A DNA stretch of 64,000 bases. Source: Rhizobium sophorae. Lineage in GTDB: Bacteria; Pseudomonadota; Alphaproteobacteria; Rhizobiales; Rhizobiaceae. The notes beneath the pieces are model-generated. The model saw only the letters and a list, made by a program, of their open reading frames with translations, had not been told where the DNA came from and did no database searches. Position 1 is the stretch's first letter. The number at the start of each line of letters is the position of its first letter. Where the stretch lies: assembly GCF_013087515.1 (NCBI RefSeq), contig NZ_JABFCN010000028.1, positions 1 to 64,000 on the forward strand, read 5' to 3'. Below are positions 1-9,415 of this stretch, one piece after another. The position numbers and the translations under genes were made by a program.

Positions 1-106
1 TGCCAATGCCAAAATAACCTTGACCAAGGCAATGCGATTAGACAACCGCTGCACACTTTGCGCGACATGCTTTGTCTCTCGCCGTGCAATGCTTGATCGC
101 TATCGC

Positions 107-1165
107 CTATCGATCCAGATGCGGTCCGAAAAGTTCGAGATCGGCTTCACCAAGCCTGTCGCTAACCGTGTTCAGCTGGTGCCAATAGGGGTAGATTACC
201 GGCGGCAGGCTGACCGCGTCGAGGCGCTTGCGCTCCTCGCCCGTGAGTTTCAGCTCGGCGGCGGCGATGTTGTCGCGGAACTGGGCTTCGGTGCGGCCGC
301 CGATGATGACCGAGGTCACCGCCTTGCGGCCGATCAGCCAGGCGAGCGCAACTTGAGCGGCGGAAACGCCGCGCTCCTCACCGATCGCGACCAGCGTCTC
401 GACGATATTCCAGAGGCGGTTCTCGTCGCGGATCGGCGGTTCGGTCCAGCCGGCGAACTGGCGCGTACCTTCGGGCGCTGCCTGGTTGCGGCGATGTTTG
501 CCGGAGAGTAGACCGCCGGCCAGCGGGCTCCAGACCAGCACGCCGAGGCCCTGGTCGATCGAGATCGGCAGCAGTTCATATTCGGCGTCGCGGGCTTCCA
601 GCGTATAGTGGATCTGCTGACTGACGAAGCGCTGGTACCTGTGCTCGTTGGCGATGCCAAGCGCCTTCATGATGTGCCAGCCGGAATAATTCGAGCAGCC
701 GACGTAACGCACCTTGCCCTGCCTGATGAGGGTGTCGAGGGCTTCCATCGTCTCTTCCAGCGGCGTCTGGCCGTCCCATTCATGCACCTGGTAGAGGTCG
801 ATGACATCGGTCTTCAGGCGCTTGAGGCTCGCCTCGCATTCGCGGATGAGGTGGTAGCGCGACAGACCCTGGTCGTTCGGGCCGTCGCCCATGCTGAAGC
901 GGGCCTTGGTGGCGAGCAACACGCCTTGCGGCCGCTTGCCGGAGAGCACATCGCCGATGATGTTTTCGCATTCGCCGTCGGAATAGGCATTGGCGGTGTC
1001 GATCAGGTTGATGCCGGCATCGATGCACATATCGATCATCTTTTTCGCCTCGGAGATGCCGAGATCGCCGACCATCTTCGCCCAACCGACGCCGCCGAAG
1101 GTCATCGTGCCCATGGTCAGTGTCGAAATCTTCAGGCCGGAACGGCCGAGCAGACGATATTCCAT
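107..1165 (-). CDS. aldo/keto reductase
   Basis: 352-residue NADPH-dependent aldo/keto reductase, usual length for the family. The catalytic tetrad can be placed: Asp and Tyr in DTANAYSDGE (about residues 56-65), Lys in LLATKARF and His in LYQVHEWDG. The C-terminal half carries the SVIIGGRTEAQ cofactor-phosphate segment typical of the YajO/Tas-like subgroup. The ATG start follows a GGAGG ribosome site 7 bases upstream. The gene is divergent from the ABC importer at 1397, with 231 bp between. The substrate cannot be told from sequence; a cytosolic reductase of sugar- or ketone-type carbonyls is a family-level guess. Confidence 0.9.
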   Translation of the reverse strand: MEYRLLGRSGLKISTLTMGTMTFGGVGWAKMVGDLGISEAKKMIDMCIDAGINLIDTANAYSDGECENIIGDVLSGKRPQGVLLATKARFSMGDGPNDQGLSRYHLIRECEASLKRLKTDVIDLYQVHEWDGQTPLEETMEALDTLIRQGKVRYVGCSNYSGWHIMKALGIANEHRYQRFVSQQIHYTLEARDAEYELLPISIDQGLGVLVWSPLAGGLLSGKHRRNQAAPEGTRQFAGWTEPPIRDENRLWNIVETLVAIGEERGVSAAQVALAWLIGRKAVTSVIIGGRTEAQFRDNIAAAELKLTGEERKRLDAVSLPPVIYPYWHQLNTVSDRLGEADLELFGPHLDR

Positions 1166-1354
1166 TGAAATTCCTCCTTATTGAAACGTGATTGACGTAG
1201 CGCATAGCCAGGCGATGGCAAATCGGCGGGTGTTCACGCCTGTGTGAGATCGCTTGCGCGCGAGGATACCAGATGATCGGCTTTTTCACAGAGTTGAAGA
1301 CGACGCCAGCGAGGTTGGGGTGGGCTGCGGCGCGCTGTCACATCTCTGTCAACG

Positions 1355-1374
1355 ACCCCTAATAAGGGAGGGGT
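1355..1374. promoter_or_regulatory. short dyad upstream of the ABC importer
   Basis: ACCCCT and AGGGGT form 6-bp inverted arms separated by 8 bases, ending 22 bp before the ATG at 1397. It is in the right place for an operator of the importer operon. It does not resemble a Fur, Irr or RirA box that I can recognise, so the controlling factor is unknown. Confidence 0.3.
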
Positions 1375-1396
1375 ATCGAAATCGAGGATCCTTCCC

Positions 1397-2374
1397 ATGA
1401 AAACGATCGTTTCTGCCGCAGCACTTGTCGCCGCGAGCCTCTTTGCCATTCCGGCTACGGCCGCAAACCTCGTTCTCTACACCAGCCAGCCGAACGAGGA
1501 CGCGCAGGCGACGGTCGATGGCTTCATGGCCGCCAATCCCGATATCAAGGTCGACTGGGTACGCGACGGCACGCCGAAGATCATGGCGAAACTCCAGGCC
1601 GAGATCCAGGCCGGCAACCCGGTTGCCGACATTCTCCTCATCGCCGACGTGGTGACGCTGGAGCGCCTCAAGCAAGACGGCAAGCTCTTGGCCTACAAGT
1701 CGCCGGAAGCTGCCCAATACGACGCCGCCCTTTATGACGCCGACGGCTACTACTACTCGACCAAACTGATCACCACCGGCATCATGTACAATACCTCGGC
1801 TGCGATGAAACCTGCGAGCTGGAAGGACCTGGCCAAGCCGGAAGCCAAGGGCCTCGTCACCATGCCGAGCCCGCTTGCCTCGGGTGCGGCCCTCATCCAC
1901 GCCCAGACGCTTGCCGCCGTTCCCGGACTCGGTTGGGACTTTTACAAGTCGCTTGCGGAAAATGGCGCGATTGCTGCCGGCGGCAACGGCGCCGTGCTGA
2001 AGTCCGTCGCCTCGGGCGAAAAGGCTTATGGCATGGTTGTCGATTACCTGCCGATCCGCGAGAAGGCCAAGGGCGCTCCCGTCGAATTCGTCTTCCCCAG
2101 CGAAGGCGTTTCGGCCGTCACCGAGCCGGTCGGCATCCTCGCCAGCACCAAAAATGCCGATGCCGCCAAGAAGTTCGTCGATTACGTGCTCTCCGAAAAG
2201 GGCCAGGAAGGCTTCCTGAAACTCGGCTACATCCCGGCCCGCAACGGCATGAAGCTGCCGGAAGGCTTTCCGGCGCGCGACACCATCAAGGTCCTGCCGA
2301 TCAAGGCGGCCGAAGCATTGAAGAATACCGACCAGGATCTCAAGGCCTTCTCGGGCATCTACGGCTCGAACTGA
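1397..2374 (+). CDS. ABC transporter substrate-binding protein (Fbp/PhnS-like)
   Basis: 325-residue periplasmic binding protein with a signal peptide ending near residue 22 (PATAA). The mature start ANLVLYTSQPNEDAQ and the segment GNPVADILLIAD are typical of the cluster that holds ferric-ion (FbpA/AfuA) and 2-aminoethylphosphonate (PhnS) binding proteins. I do not see a clear FbpA twin-tyrosine iron site in the C-terminal half; a YYYS run lies near residue 117 instead. The substrate is therefore open: ferric iron, phosphonate or another small anion. It is the first gene of a binding protein-permease-ATPase operon, only 7 bp from the permease. Confidence 0.85.
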   Translation: MKTIVSAAALVAASLFAIPATAANLVLYTSQPNEDAQATVDGFMAANPDIKVDWVRDGTPKIMAKLQAEIQAGNPVADILLIADVVTLERLKQDGKLLAYKSPEAAQYDAALYDADGYYYSTKLITTGIMYNTSAAMKPASWKDLAKPEAKGLVTMPSPLASGAALIHAQTLAAVPGLGWDFYKSLAENGAIAAGGNGAVLKSVASGEKAYGMVVDYLPIREKAKGAPVEFVFPSEGVSAVTEPVGILASTKNADAAKKFVDYVLSEKGQEGFLKLGYIPARNGMKLPEGFPARDTIKVLPIKAAEALKNTDQDLKAFSGIYGSN

Positions 2375-2381
2375 TCCTTTC

Positions 2382-4076
2382 ATGCACGGATACATCAAAA
2401 CCGGAAACAGCCAGCCCGCCTGGCTGTTTCCTTTTGTCGTCATCGTCGTCCTGATCCTCAGCGTGCTGCCGCTCGCCCGCCTCGCCATGGTCGGAATAGC
2501 GGCCTTCGCCGATGGCGGCGTGATGACGGTTTTGAGCGAGACGTCGCTGTGGTCGGCGACCTATTATACGATCGTCACGGCCATTCTCGGCACGATCATC
2601 TCGCTCGCCGTCGGCTGCCTCTTCACCTTCCTGCTGACGCTGACCGATATCCGCGCCAAAGGGCCACTCAGCTTTTTCTTCGTGCTGCCGATGATGATCC
2701 CGCCGCAGGTGACGGCGCTTGCCTGGGTGCAGATGTCAGGCCCCTCCAGCCCGCTGCTGAAGGCGCTATCCGTCGCCCCGCCACTCGGCTCGCCGCAGCC
2801 GCTCTATTCGGTGGGCGGCATCGCGCTGCTTTATGGCGTGCAGCATGCGCCGCTGGTCTACCTGGCGCTTCGGGCCGGGCTGATGACGCTGCCGCGCGAC
2901 GGCGTCGAGGCTGCACGGCTTTCCGGCGCCTCCAGCTTGCGGGTATTCCGCGATATCATCCTGCCGCTGTCGCTGCCCGGCATCATCGCGGGTGCGGCGA
3001 TCTCCTTCGTCTCCTGCACCGGCAATTTCGGCATTCCGGCCATTCTCGGCATTCCGGCCTCGATCTTCACGCTGCCGACGCTGATCTTCACCAAGTTTTC
3101 CGCTTTCACCAGCCGCACCTTCGGCGATGTCGCCGTGCTCTCGGCGATCATCGCCATCATCTCGGTCGTCGGGTTGATGATCCAAGACCGGGCGCTGCGC
3201 GGCCGCGACTACCGCGTTATCGGGCTGTCGGGCGCGAGTGCGGCCTTCGAGCTCGGCGCCTGGCGCCTGGTTTTTACGCCGCTCGTCTGGGTGATCCTGT
3301 TCTTCATGCTGGCAGCACCCTTCTTCGCGCTGGTCGCCGGCGCGCTGGTGCCGGCCTATGGCGTGCCGCTCACTTTCAAGACGATGTCGCTGCATGCCTT
3401 TGAGGAGATCCTGTTCCGGCAGGCGGTGACGCGCACCGCCTTTATCAATTCGCTGTCGCTCGCCGGCGCGACTGCGCTTTGCCTCCTCGTTATAACGGTG
3501 CTCGCAGCCTACACGCTGACGCGGCGCAAGGATGCGGCTTCCCGCATCGTCTCCAGCCTGATCGAGATACCCTATTCGCTGCCCGGCATCGTCATGGCGG
3601 TTTGCTTCATCCTGGTGTTCGCAGCACCGATCCCGTTCCTGCACGTCTCGCTCTACGGCACGATCTGGATCATCCTGATCGCCTATTTCTCCTCGTTCTT
3701 CGCCGTCAGCTTGAAGCCCGTGGTCAGCGCCTTCCACCAGCTCGATCCGGCGCTGGAAGAGGCGGCGCGGCTTTCCGGCGCCGGCTTCTTCCGCCGGCTT
3801 GCCGATATCATCGTGCCGCTGGTCGCACCGGCCGCCGGCGCCTCGGTCATCCTGGTCTTCCTGATTGCCTGCAACGAGCTGACGATCTCGGCGCTGCTCT
3901 GGTCGGCGGGCACCCAGACGCTCGGTGTCGCCATCTACAATCTCGACGACAGCGGCAGCTCGGACCTTGCTTCGGCGCTCTCGGTGCTCGTCGTCCTCAT
4001 GGTGGTCGTGCTGATGCTGCTGCTCGAACTTCTGGCGAAACGACTGCCGAAAGGAGTGGTCCCATGGCGAGGCTGA
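2382..4076 (+). CDS. ABC transporter permease, fused two-domain type
   Basis: 564-residue inner-membrane protein with about twelve hydrophobic segments. It is a tandem duplication of the BPD_transp_1 domain. Two EAA loops, which contact the ATPase, are visible: EAARLSGASSLRVFRDII near residue 175 and EEAARLSGAGFFRRLADII near residue 457. This fused arrangement is usual for FbpB/AfuB- and PhnU-type importers, so one gene replaces two permeases. Its stop lies 13 bp inside the ATPase gene, so the two are probably translationally coupled. Confidence 0.88.
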   Translation: MHGYIKTGNSQPAWLFPFVVIVVLILSVLPLARLAMVGIAAFADGGVMTVLSETSLWSATYYTIVTAILGTIISLAVGCLFTFLLTLTDIRAKGPLSFFFVLPMMIPPQVTALAWVQMSGPSSPLLKALSVAPPLGSPQPLYSVGGIALLYGVQHAPLVYLALRAGLMTLPRDGVEAARLSGASSLRVFRDIILPLSLPGIIAGAAISFVSCTGNFGIPAILGIPASIFTLPTLIFTKFSAFTSRTFGDVAVLSAIIAIISVVGLMIQDRALRGRDYRVIGLSGASAAFELGAWRLVFTPLVWVILFFMLAAPFFALVAGALVPAYGVPLTFKTMSLHAFEEILFRQAVTRTAFINSLSLAGATALCLLVITVLAAYTLTRRKDAASRIVSSLIEIPYSLPGIVMAVCFILVFAAPIPFLHVSLYGTIWIILIAYFSSFFAVSLKPVVSAFHQLDPALEEAARLSGAGFFRRLADIIVPLVAPAAGASVILVFLIACNELTISALLWSAGTQTLGVAIYNLDDSGSSDLASALSVLVVLMVVVLMLLLELLAKRLPKGVVPWRG

Positions 4077-5083
4077 TCCTCAACCAGCTCGGCAAGGATT
4101 TCGGCACCGGGCGCGCCGCCGTTAGCGGTTTTTCGCTCGACGTGCGCGAGGGCGGCTTCCTGGCGCTACTCGGACCTTCCGGCTGCGGCAAGACGACGGT
4201 GCTGCGCATGATCGCCGGTTTCGAGACGCCCACCGACGGCTCGATCCGTCTCGGCGAGTGGCTGCTTGCCGACTCCGCGCAGTCGCTGCCGCCGGAAAAG
4301 CGCAACATGGCGATGGTCTTCCAGTCCTATGCGCTCTGGCCACATATGAGCGTCGCCGACAATGTCGGTTATCCCCTCAAGGTGCGCGGCATATTAGGCG
4401 AAACCTACTGGGCGAAGGTGCGCGACGCGCTCGGCACCGTCCGGCTCGCCGACTATGCTGAACGGCGCCCGGCCGATCTCTCCGGCGGCCAGCGTCAGCG
4501 CGTGGCGCTTGCCCGCTGCCTGGTGACATCGCCCGACGTCGTTCTACTCGACGAGCCGCTTGCCAATCTCGACCGGCACCTGAAACAGGAGATGGAAGAG
4601 ACTTTCCGCGAGTTCCACCAGCGCTCGGGTGCAACGATGATCTACGTCACCCACGACCAGAGCGAAGCAATGGCGCTGGCCACCGACGTCGCCGTCATGT
4701 CGGAAGGGCGGCTGCTGCAAGTGGCGGCGCCCGCCGAGATCTACGCACGGCCGGAAGGGCGCATCGTCGGCGGCTTGATCGGTCGAGGGGCCATTCTCAC
4801 GCTGCCGGTCATGGGCGGCGAACGCCAACTGGAGTGGGACGAGCTGCAGGATGCGCTTCATGCCGCCAATACCGATGGCGCCGATATTCTGGTGCGGCCG
4901 GAGGATGTGGTCATCGGCGGCGAGGGGGCTCGGGCAATCGTCGAATCCGCGCTCTTCGAGGGCGAGCGTTATGCTGTGAAACTGACGCTCGGCAACGGCC
5001 AGACGCTGCGCGCCTTCAGCCGCGTGGCTGTCGTGTCTGGCGAGACGGTGCGCGTCGTCATCCGCGCCGGCTGGCGGCTTTGA
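4064..5083 (+). CDS. ABC transporter ATP-binding protein
   Basis: 339-residue ATPase of the Pot/Fbp import class. Walker A GPSGCGKTT (about residue 36), signature LSGGQRQR (139), Walker B VVLLDEPLANLD and the H-loop YVTHDQSEAMA are all intact. The C-terminal 100 residues look like a TOBE-type regulatory domain with VRPEDVVIGG. The ATG at 4064 was chosen because AAGGAG sits 8 bases upstream and the protein starts right at the beta strand of the ABC fold; longer in-frame versions only run back through the permease gene. It energises uptake through the permease encoded upstream. Confidence 0.9.
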   Translation: MARLILNQLGKDFGTGRAAVSGFSLDVREGGFLALLGPSGCGKTTVLRMIAGFETPTDGSIRLGEWLLADSAQSLPPEKRNMAMVFQSYALWPHMSVADNVGYPLKVRGILGETYWAKVRDALGTVRLADYAERRPADLSGGQRQRVALARCLVTSPDVVLLDEPLANLDRHLKQEMEETFREFHQRSGATMIYVTHDQSEAMALATDVAVMSEGRLLQVAAPAEIYARPEGRIVGGLIGRGAILTLPVMGGERQLEWDELQDALHAANTDGADILVRPEDVVIGGEGARAIVESALFEGERYAVKLTLGNGQTLRAFSRVAVVSGETVRVVIRAGWRL

Positions 5084-5115
5084 TAGAGGGCGTCGCTAGA
5101 CTCGTACGGTGACAT

Positions 5116-5337
5116 TCAAAAGCTGAAGCCCGATGAATCGTCGAGAAGAAGCATTCCCTTATTCGTCCAGCGGCCACCTAGGGGAGCTGGCTCAACCAGC
5201 CCGTAAGCGGCGAGAACCTCGACCGCCAGTTCGCCGGCATACATCGCCTTATGATTCAGATAGCCGTTGCCTTCGCTTATGTATTGTTCACACATCCACG
5301 CCAGCGCTTTCAGTATCTCTTTCTCTTCGAGGGTCAT
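5116..5337 (-). CDS. small hypothetical protein
   Basis: 73-residue protein starting MTLEEKEILKALAWMC and ending near LLLDDSSGFSF. It is mostly helical and acidic, with no signal peptide or membrane segment. An upstream in-frame start would add 11 residues that look non-coding (MYSRCAGASRV), so the inner ATG was taken. It lies convergent to the ABC ATPase, 32 bp from that gene's stop. I do not recognise the family; the sequence looks like a real cytosolic protein rather than noise. Confidence 0.55.
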   Translation of the reverse strand: MTLEEKEILKALAWMCEQYISEGNGYLNHKAMYAGELAVEVLAAYGLVEPAPLGGRWTNKGMLLLDDSSGFSF

Positions 5338-5458
5338 GACTCTTGAGGCTCCTGCGCACCTAGAATACACAATGAAATCAGAGGCTACATGACTTCAGCG
5401 ATCACCGCCACCGTCTTGGGATTAATGGTGCGATGGTTTTGCGGCAACCCAGCCGGGC

Positions 5459-5814
5459 TTATTCGTTCTCCGAACATTGCCAGCGGATGACGCGGCAGCT
5501 GCCGGTTTGCTTTCTGCAACTGCGGATCGCCTGGCGCTGGGCCTCGCGGCCATCATTACCCCAGCCGGAGCCCCAGCCGCTGCGATGGCCGACGGCCACC
5601 GCGCCGCAACCGTTTCGGAACCAGATTGTGATGCGACAATCGTTGGCGCTGCTGTCGCAATTGCGCCGGGCAACGGTTTCGGCGTTGCCGCATAAGCATA
5701 GGACCAGCCGATGGCGCGGGTCGACGGCGAATAAGCAATGGCGCCATAGGTGTCGGCAAGGGCCAGGCCGGCGAGGGACGTCAGAACCGCAAACGATGCA
5801 AGAACCCGCTTCAT
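5459..5814 (-). pseudogene. DUF4189 family exported protein, frameshifted
   Basis: The start at 5814 gives a signal peptide (MKRVLASFAVLTSLAGLALA) followed by the DUF4189 opening DTYGAIAYSPSTRAIGWSY. The reading frame then leaves the family near 5688-5694. The matching continuation lies in another frame: GNAETVARRNCDSSANDC, then WFRNGCGAVAVG, GWGSGWGND, and RSCRKQTGSCRVIRWQC, with a stop at 5459. That frame has the conserved Cys pairs and Gly-Trp repeats of the family. One base missing or two extra near 5690 would explain it. In the first frame the protein instead runs on as Ala/Pro-rich noise to 5422. A sequencing error is possible. Confidence 0.7.
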
Positions 5815-6011
5815 GAAATGCCCCGCGCCGGAACGACGATTGTCCTGTACGGAGAACTGTCCGAGGCTTACGGCGGAATGGCTGCGGCCCAAGTCACAAG
5901 CAATCGCCCCTGGGGCTCCAAGAGGAGTGATTATCCGCATATTTCTTGGCCCTGCCATCTTTTCCCGCGGCTATTGACGGATAAGGTACTGGCCGCAACC
6001 GGATCCTTCCC

Positions 6012-7121
6012 ATGTCGCTTCGCCTCGCCACCTTCAATGTCGAAAATCTTCTCACCCGTTTCGATTTCACCGGTTTCCGAAACCAGCTGCGCCAGGACCG
6101 CGTCATCAAGCTTTTCGAGGTGTCGAGCGAGGGGGTCTATCAGCAGCTCGAGCAGGCGCGGGTGATTGCCGCGACCGACGACACGCGGCAGATGTCGGCC
6201 CTTGCGATCGCCGACGCTGACGCCGATATCCTCTGCCTGCAGGAAATCGACAACATGGCTGCCCTTCAGGCCTTCGAATACGGCTATCTCTTCCGCATGG
6301 TCGGAAACGGCTACCGGCAGAAATACCTGGTCGAGGGCAATGACAGCCGCGGCATTGATGTTGCCGTGCTGATGCGCGAGGAAACGCGCGACGGCCAGAA
6401 GATCGAGCTCAGGGATATCAGAAGCCATGCGATGACGACCTATCGCGATCTCGATCTGTTCAATGAGGAGCTGGCGCTCACCAACCGCATCGACGACAAG
6501 ATCTTCAAGCGCGACTGCCTGGAGCTCGACCTTCTGATCGGCGGCCGGCCGTTTTCGCTCTACGTCGTGCATTTCAAGTCGATGGGCAATCCGCGCGACG
6601 GGCTGGACGGGCGGCAATCGACGATGCCGATCCGCCGCGCCGAGGCGCGCGCCGTGCGCCGCATCATCGAGGATCGCTTCGGTGCGGAGCAAGCCGGTAC
6701 GAAGAGCTTCGCCATCTGCGGAGACATGAACGATTATCAGGAGCGTGTCGATGTCATCGGCCGCCGGGGCACCGGTTATCGCTTCGAACATCAGAACGAG
6801 ACCGAAAGCGCGCTCGACCTTTTCAGTAGCGACGGCTTTGCCGAAAATGTCGTGCGCCGCCGCGAACCCCTCGACCGCTGGACGCTCTATCACGCGCGCG
6901 GGCCGCAGGAGCAGTGGCTTTGCCAACTCGACTATCTCTGGCTTTCGCCAGCACTTGCCGCCCATAATGCCGGCCGCCTGCCCGAAATCATCCGCAGCGG
7001 CCAGCCCTACCGCACCATCTTCCCGCCGGGGCAGGAGGTGGAGCGTTATCCGCGCACCGGCTGGGACAGGCCGAAGGCGTCCGATCACTGCCCCGTCGTC
7101 ATGACACTGGATCTCCCATGA
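6012..7121 (+). CDS. endonuclease/exonuclease/phosphatase family protein
   Basis: 369 residues with the DNase I-like metal-dependent fold. The catalytic signposts are in order: Asn in ATFNVENLL (about residue 9), Glu in ILCLQEIDN, the Asp/Asn pair in CGDMNDYQE, and SDHCPVVM at the C-terminus. No signal peptide is seen. The family includes nucleases and phosphodiesterases, so the substrate is not resolved. The stop overlaps the start of the Nudix gene (ATGA at 7118-7121), which points to co-expression. Confidence 0.85.
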   Translation: MSLRLATFNVENLLTRFDFTGFRNQLRQDRVIKLFEVSSEGVYQQLEQARVIAATDDTRQMSALAIADADADILCLQEIDNMAALQAFEYGYLFRMVGNGYRQKYLVEGNDSRGIDVAVLMREETRDGQKIELRDIRSHAMTTYRDLDLFNEELALTNRIDDKIFKRDCLELDLLIGGRPFSLYVVHFKSMGNPRDGLDGRQSTMPIRRAEARAVRRIIEDRFGAEQAGTKSFAICGDMNDYQERVDVIGRRGTGYRFEHQNETESALDLFSSDGFAENVVRRREPLDRWTLYHARGPQEQWLCQLDYLWLSPALAAHNAGRLPEIIRSGQPYRTIFPPGQEVERYPRTGWDRPKASDHCPVVMTLDLP

Positions 7122-7903
7122 GAGCGAACATGAAAACCAATTTGAACATGAATTTTCCGAACAGCGATTTTTCCGATGATTTCGCCGGCTGGCCCCCTGA
7201 GGCCACCGTCTTCCCGATCACCGGCGTCGATCTGCGCATCCTGCCCGGTCCCCATCCCTTCGTCGCCGCCGAAGAAGCGGCGATCCGGGAGAACTGGGTC
7301 AGGGAGACTGCTGCCAATCCGGCGCTGTTCGACGGGCGCATGGTGTTCCAGCGGTTGGTATCGCTCGGTGAAGACGGGATTACCGGGGAGGGTCATGTCA
7401 TACCCTTTTCCGCCTTCATGTGGTGGCGTCGGCAGCCGCAGCGCCAGGGCGGCATTCACATCTTCGCCTATCCGGTGCTCGAGACTTCCGACGGCGCACT
7501 AGTGGCGATCCGCATGGGCGCCCATACGGCCAATCCCGGCCAGGTCTATTTCGCCGCCGGCTCGCTGGAGCCGGAGGATATCGTCGACGGGCGTTGCGAC
7601 ATCGAGGCGAACATGCGCCGCGAGGTCCATGAGGAGACCGGGCTCGATCTTGCCGAATCCGTCGCGGGTGAGGGGCTGTTCGCCACCCATAACAAGCGCA
7701 CGGTGACGCTGCTGCGGCTTTTCCGCTTCGACATGACGGCGGACGAGATGATCGAGCGGATTGAGCGGCATATGCTCGTCGCCGAGGACCAGGAGATCGC
7801 GGGCGCGGTGGCGATCCGCTCGGCCGATCCCTCCGCCCATTCCTATAACATCGCCATGTTGCCTGTGATCGACTGGTATTTCGGTAAGGCCGAGCGGAGT
7901 TGA
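7118..7903 (+). CDS. Nudix hydrolase family protein
   Basis: 261 residues. The second half holds a Nudix box: Gly in AAGSLEPEDIVDG, then REVHEETGLDL with the metal-binding REVHEETG core near residues 168-178. The N-terminal 130 residues are unlike short Nudix enzymes and probably form the extra domain seen in Nudix proteins annotated as NUDIX-like pyrophosphatases. It would hydrolyse a nucleoside diphosphate linked to another moiety. The start overlaps the upstream stop by 4 bp; a second ATG 12 bases inside is also possible. Confidence 0.8.
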   Translation: MRANMKTNLNMNFPNSDFSDDFAGWPPEATVFPITGVDLRILPGPHPFVAAEEAAIRENWVRETAANPALFDGRMVFQRLVSLGEDGITGEGHVIPFSAFMWWRRQPQRQGGIHIFAYPVLETSDGALVAIRMGAHTANPGQVYFAAGSLEPEDIVDGRCDIEANMRREVHEETGLDLAESVAGEGLFATHNKRTVTLLRLFRFDMTADEMIERIERHMLVAEDQEIAGAVAIRSADPSAHSYNIAMLPVIDWYFGKAERS

Positions 7904-8068
7904 TGTATGCCGCCCAAAGCCATGTAGCGTTTCGGAATAACGACACGCATCACGTAAAGATCGCAAGCGCGTCGTGTGAATCCGGTTGACGTGACGCGTT
8001 TTAGCGCCTTGCACTCGCTCGCATGGTCGGGCAGGTTGGCGGCGCGATGACGATTCAAGGAGGCCGAT

Positions 8069-8980
8069 GTGGCGCGAAGCTACAGCGTCTATGACGTGTT
8101 CACCGATCGAAAGCTTGCGGGCAATCCGCTGGCGGTGATCTTCGACGGAGACGATCTCAGCGACGAGGCGATGCAGGCGATCACCCGGGAGATCAATCTC
8201 TCCGAGACGGTCTTCGTGCAGCCTTCGACCAATCCCGCCTATGCGGCGCGGCTGAGGATATTCACGCCGGGGCGCGAGCTGCCCTTTGCAGGCCATCCGA
8301 CGGTTGGCACGGCGGTGGCGCTGGCCGAACGGGCGCATGGTGCTGCGACGCGCGATCTTGTCTCGGTGCTCGAGGAAAATGTCGGGCCGGTGCGTTGCGC
8401 GGTGCGGCTGAGAGAGGGGGAGGCGAGCTTTGCCGAATTCGACCTGCCGCGCAAATCGCAGCCGGCCATCATGCCGCTCGACAAGCTCGGCATCGCCGAT
8501 GCGCTATCGCTGAAGGTGACCGAGATCGGCTTCGAAAATCACGTCCCGTCGATCTGGAGCGCCGGCGTTCCCTTCCTGCTCATTCCGGTGCACGATGTCG
8601 GAGCCACGCAGCGGGTGGAATTCGATCCGCAACTCTGGGAAAAGATCGTGCCCTTCGTCGATGGCGCGCTTGCCTCGGCTTATGTCTATTGCCGCGGCGG
8701 CGTCAACCACGTGGCGAAGTTCCATGCGCGCATGTTCGCAAGCGGCATGGGTATCGTCGAAGATCCGGCTACCGGTTCGGCGGCAGCCGCACTCTCCGGC
8801 GCAATCCACCATTTCGACCGGCTGACGGACGGGCATCATCCGATCATGATCGAGCAGGGGGTCGAGATGGGCCGGCCGTCCTTCATCCACCTGCATATCG
8901 ATGTCGACAGCGGGGCGATCTCCAACGCGCGGATCGGCGGCCAGGCAGTGCGGCTGGCCAGCGGAACGCTCGACCTTTGA
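8069..8980 (+). CDS. PhzF family isomerase/epimerase-like protein
   Basis: 303 residues with the PhzF hallmarks: GNPLAVIFDG near the N-terminus, the catalytic-Glu segment EINLSETVFVQPS, GHPTVGTAVAL, and EDPATGSAAAALSGAI in the C-terminal half, which is the pseudo-repeat of the diaminopimelate-epimerase fold. The GTG start is preceded by an AAGGAGG site at 8057-8063. Most PhzF homologues outside phenazine clusters have unknown substrates, and no phenazine gene is nearby. It stands alone on this strand, with a palindromic repeat and tRNA-Lys downstream. Confidence 0.85.
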   Translation: MARSYSVYDVFTDRKLAGNPLAVIFDGDDLSDEAMQAITREINLSETVFVQPSTNPAYAARLRIFTPGRELPFAGHPTVGTAVALAERAHGAATRDLVSVLEENVGPVRCAVRLREGEASFAEFDLPRKSQPAIMPLDKLGIADALSLKVTEIGFENHVPSIWSAGVPFLLIPVHDVGATQRVEFDPQLWEKIVPFVDGALASAYVYCRGGVNHVAKFHARMFASGMGIVEDPATGSAAAALSGAIHHFDRLTDGHHPIMIEQGVEMGRPSFIHLHIDVDSGAISNARIGGQAVRLASGTLDL

Positions 8981-9018
8981 TTTGATCAGCGCCAAGGACG
9001 CTCTATCACGTTGAATCC

Positions 9019-9066
9019 GCGCATAATCCTTTCCGAAAATCGATTCCGACTTTCGGGGTTATGCGC
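9019..9066. repeat. nested intergenic palindrome
   Basis: Outer arms GCGCATAA and TTATGCGC enclose a second near-palindrome around ATCGATTCCGA. The TTTTCGG-type core resembles half of the RIME-like repeats found elsewhere in this window. It lies between the PhzF gene and tRNA-Lys. Confidence 0.6.
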
Positions 9067-9184
9067 TGCATTTCAGCCATGCCGAAAAATCTTCGCGATT
9101 AACCAAAGAAATTTCGCCGATGCGCTGGACAAGCCTGCCGATCCTGTTTATACGCCCCGTCACACCGCGCAGCCAAGCGCGAAC

Positions 9185-9260
<76 letters not shown>

Positions 9261-9415
9261 AATTTCTTGAAAAGATTGATATATTCGAACTCAGGCCGGA
9301 TTTTCCGGCCTGCCGGAAACTGTTCTCGAAGCGAGCGGCATGGTTGGCGCCGTGCGCAGGACTGGCCACTTCGGTCGTGCGCCCTATCTCCCTTTCGCGT
9401 ATCGGGGAGGGGTCT

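Noticed and set aside
1..106. Gene fragment at the left edge
   Set aside because: The plus-strand frame beginning at 20 is an antisense shadow of the aldo/keto reductase; the first 106 bases show nothing else supportable.
1349..2488. Long minus-strand frame across the binding-protein gene
   Set aside because: Mirrors the plus-strand ABC binding protein, which has a signal peptide and operon partners; the minus frame has no recognisable domain.
4064..5083. Firm assignment of the first ABC importer to ferric iron
   Set aside because: No clear twin-Tyr iron site in the binding protein and no Fur/RirA-type box upstream; phosphonate or other substrates remain possible.
5688..5694. Programmed ribosomal frameshift in the DUF4189 gene
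   Set aside because: No slippery heptamer or downstream pseudoknot was seen; a plain indel or sequencing error is simpler.
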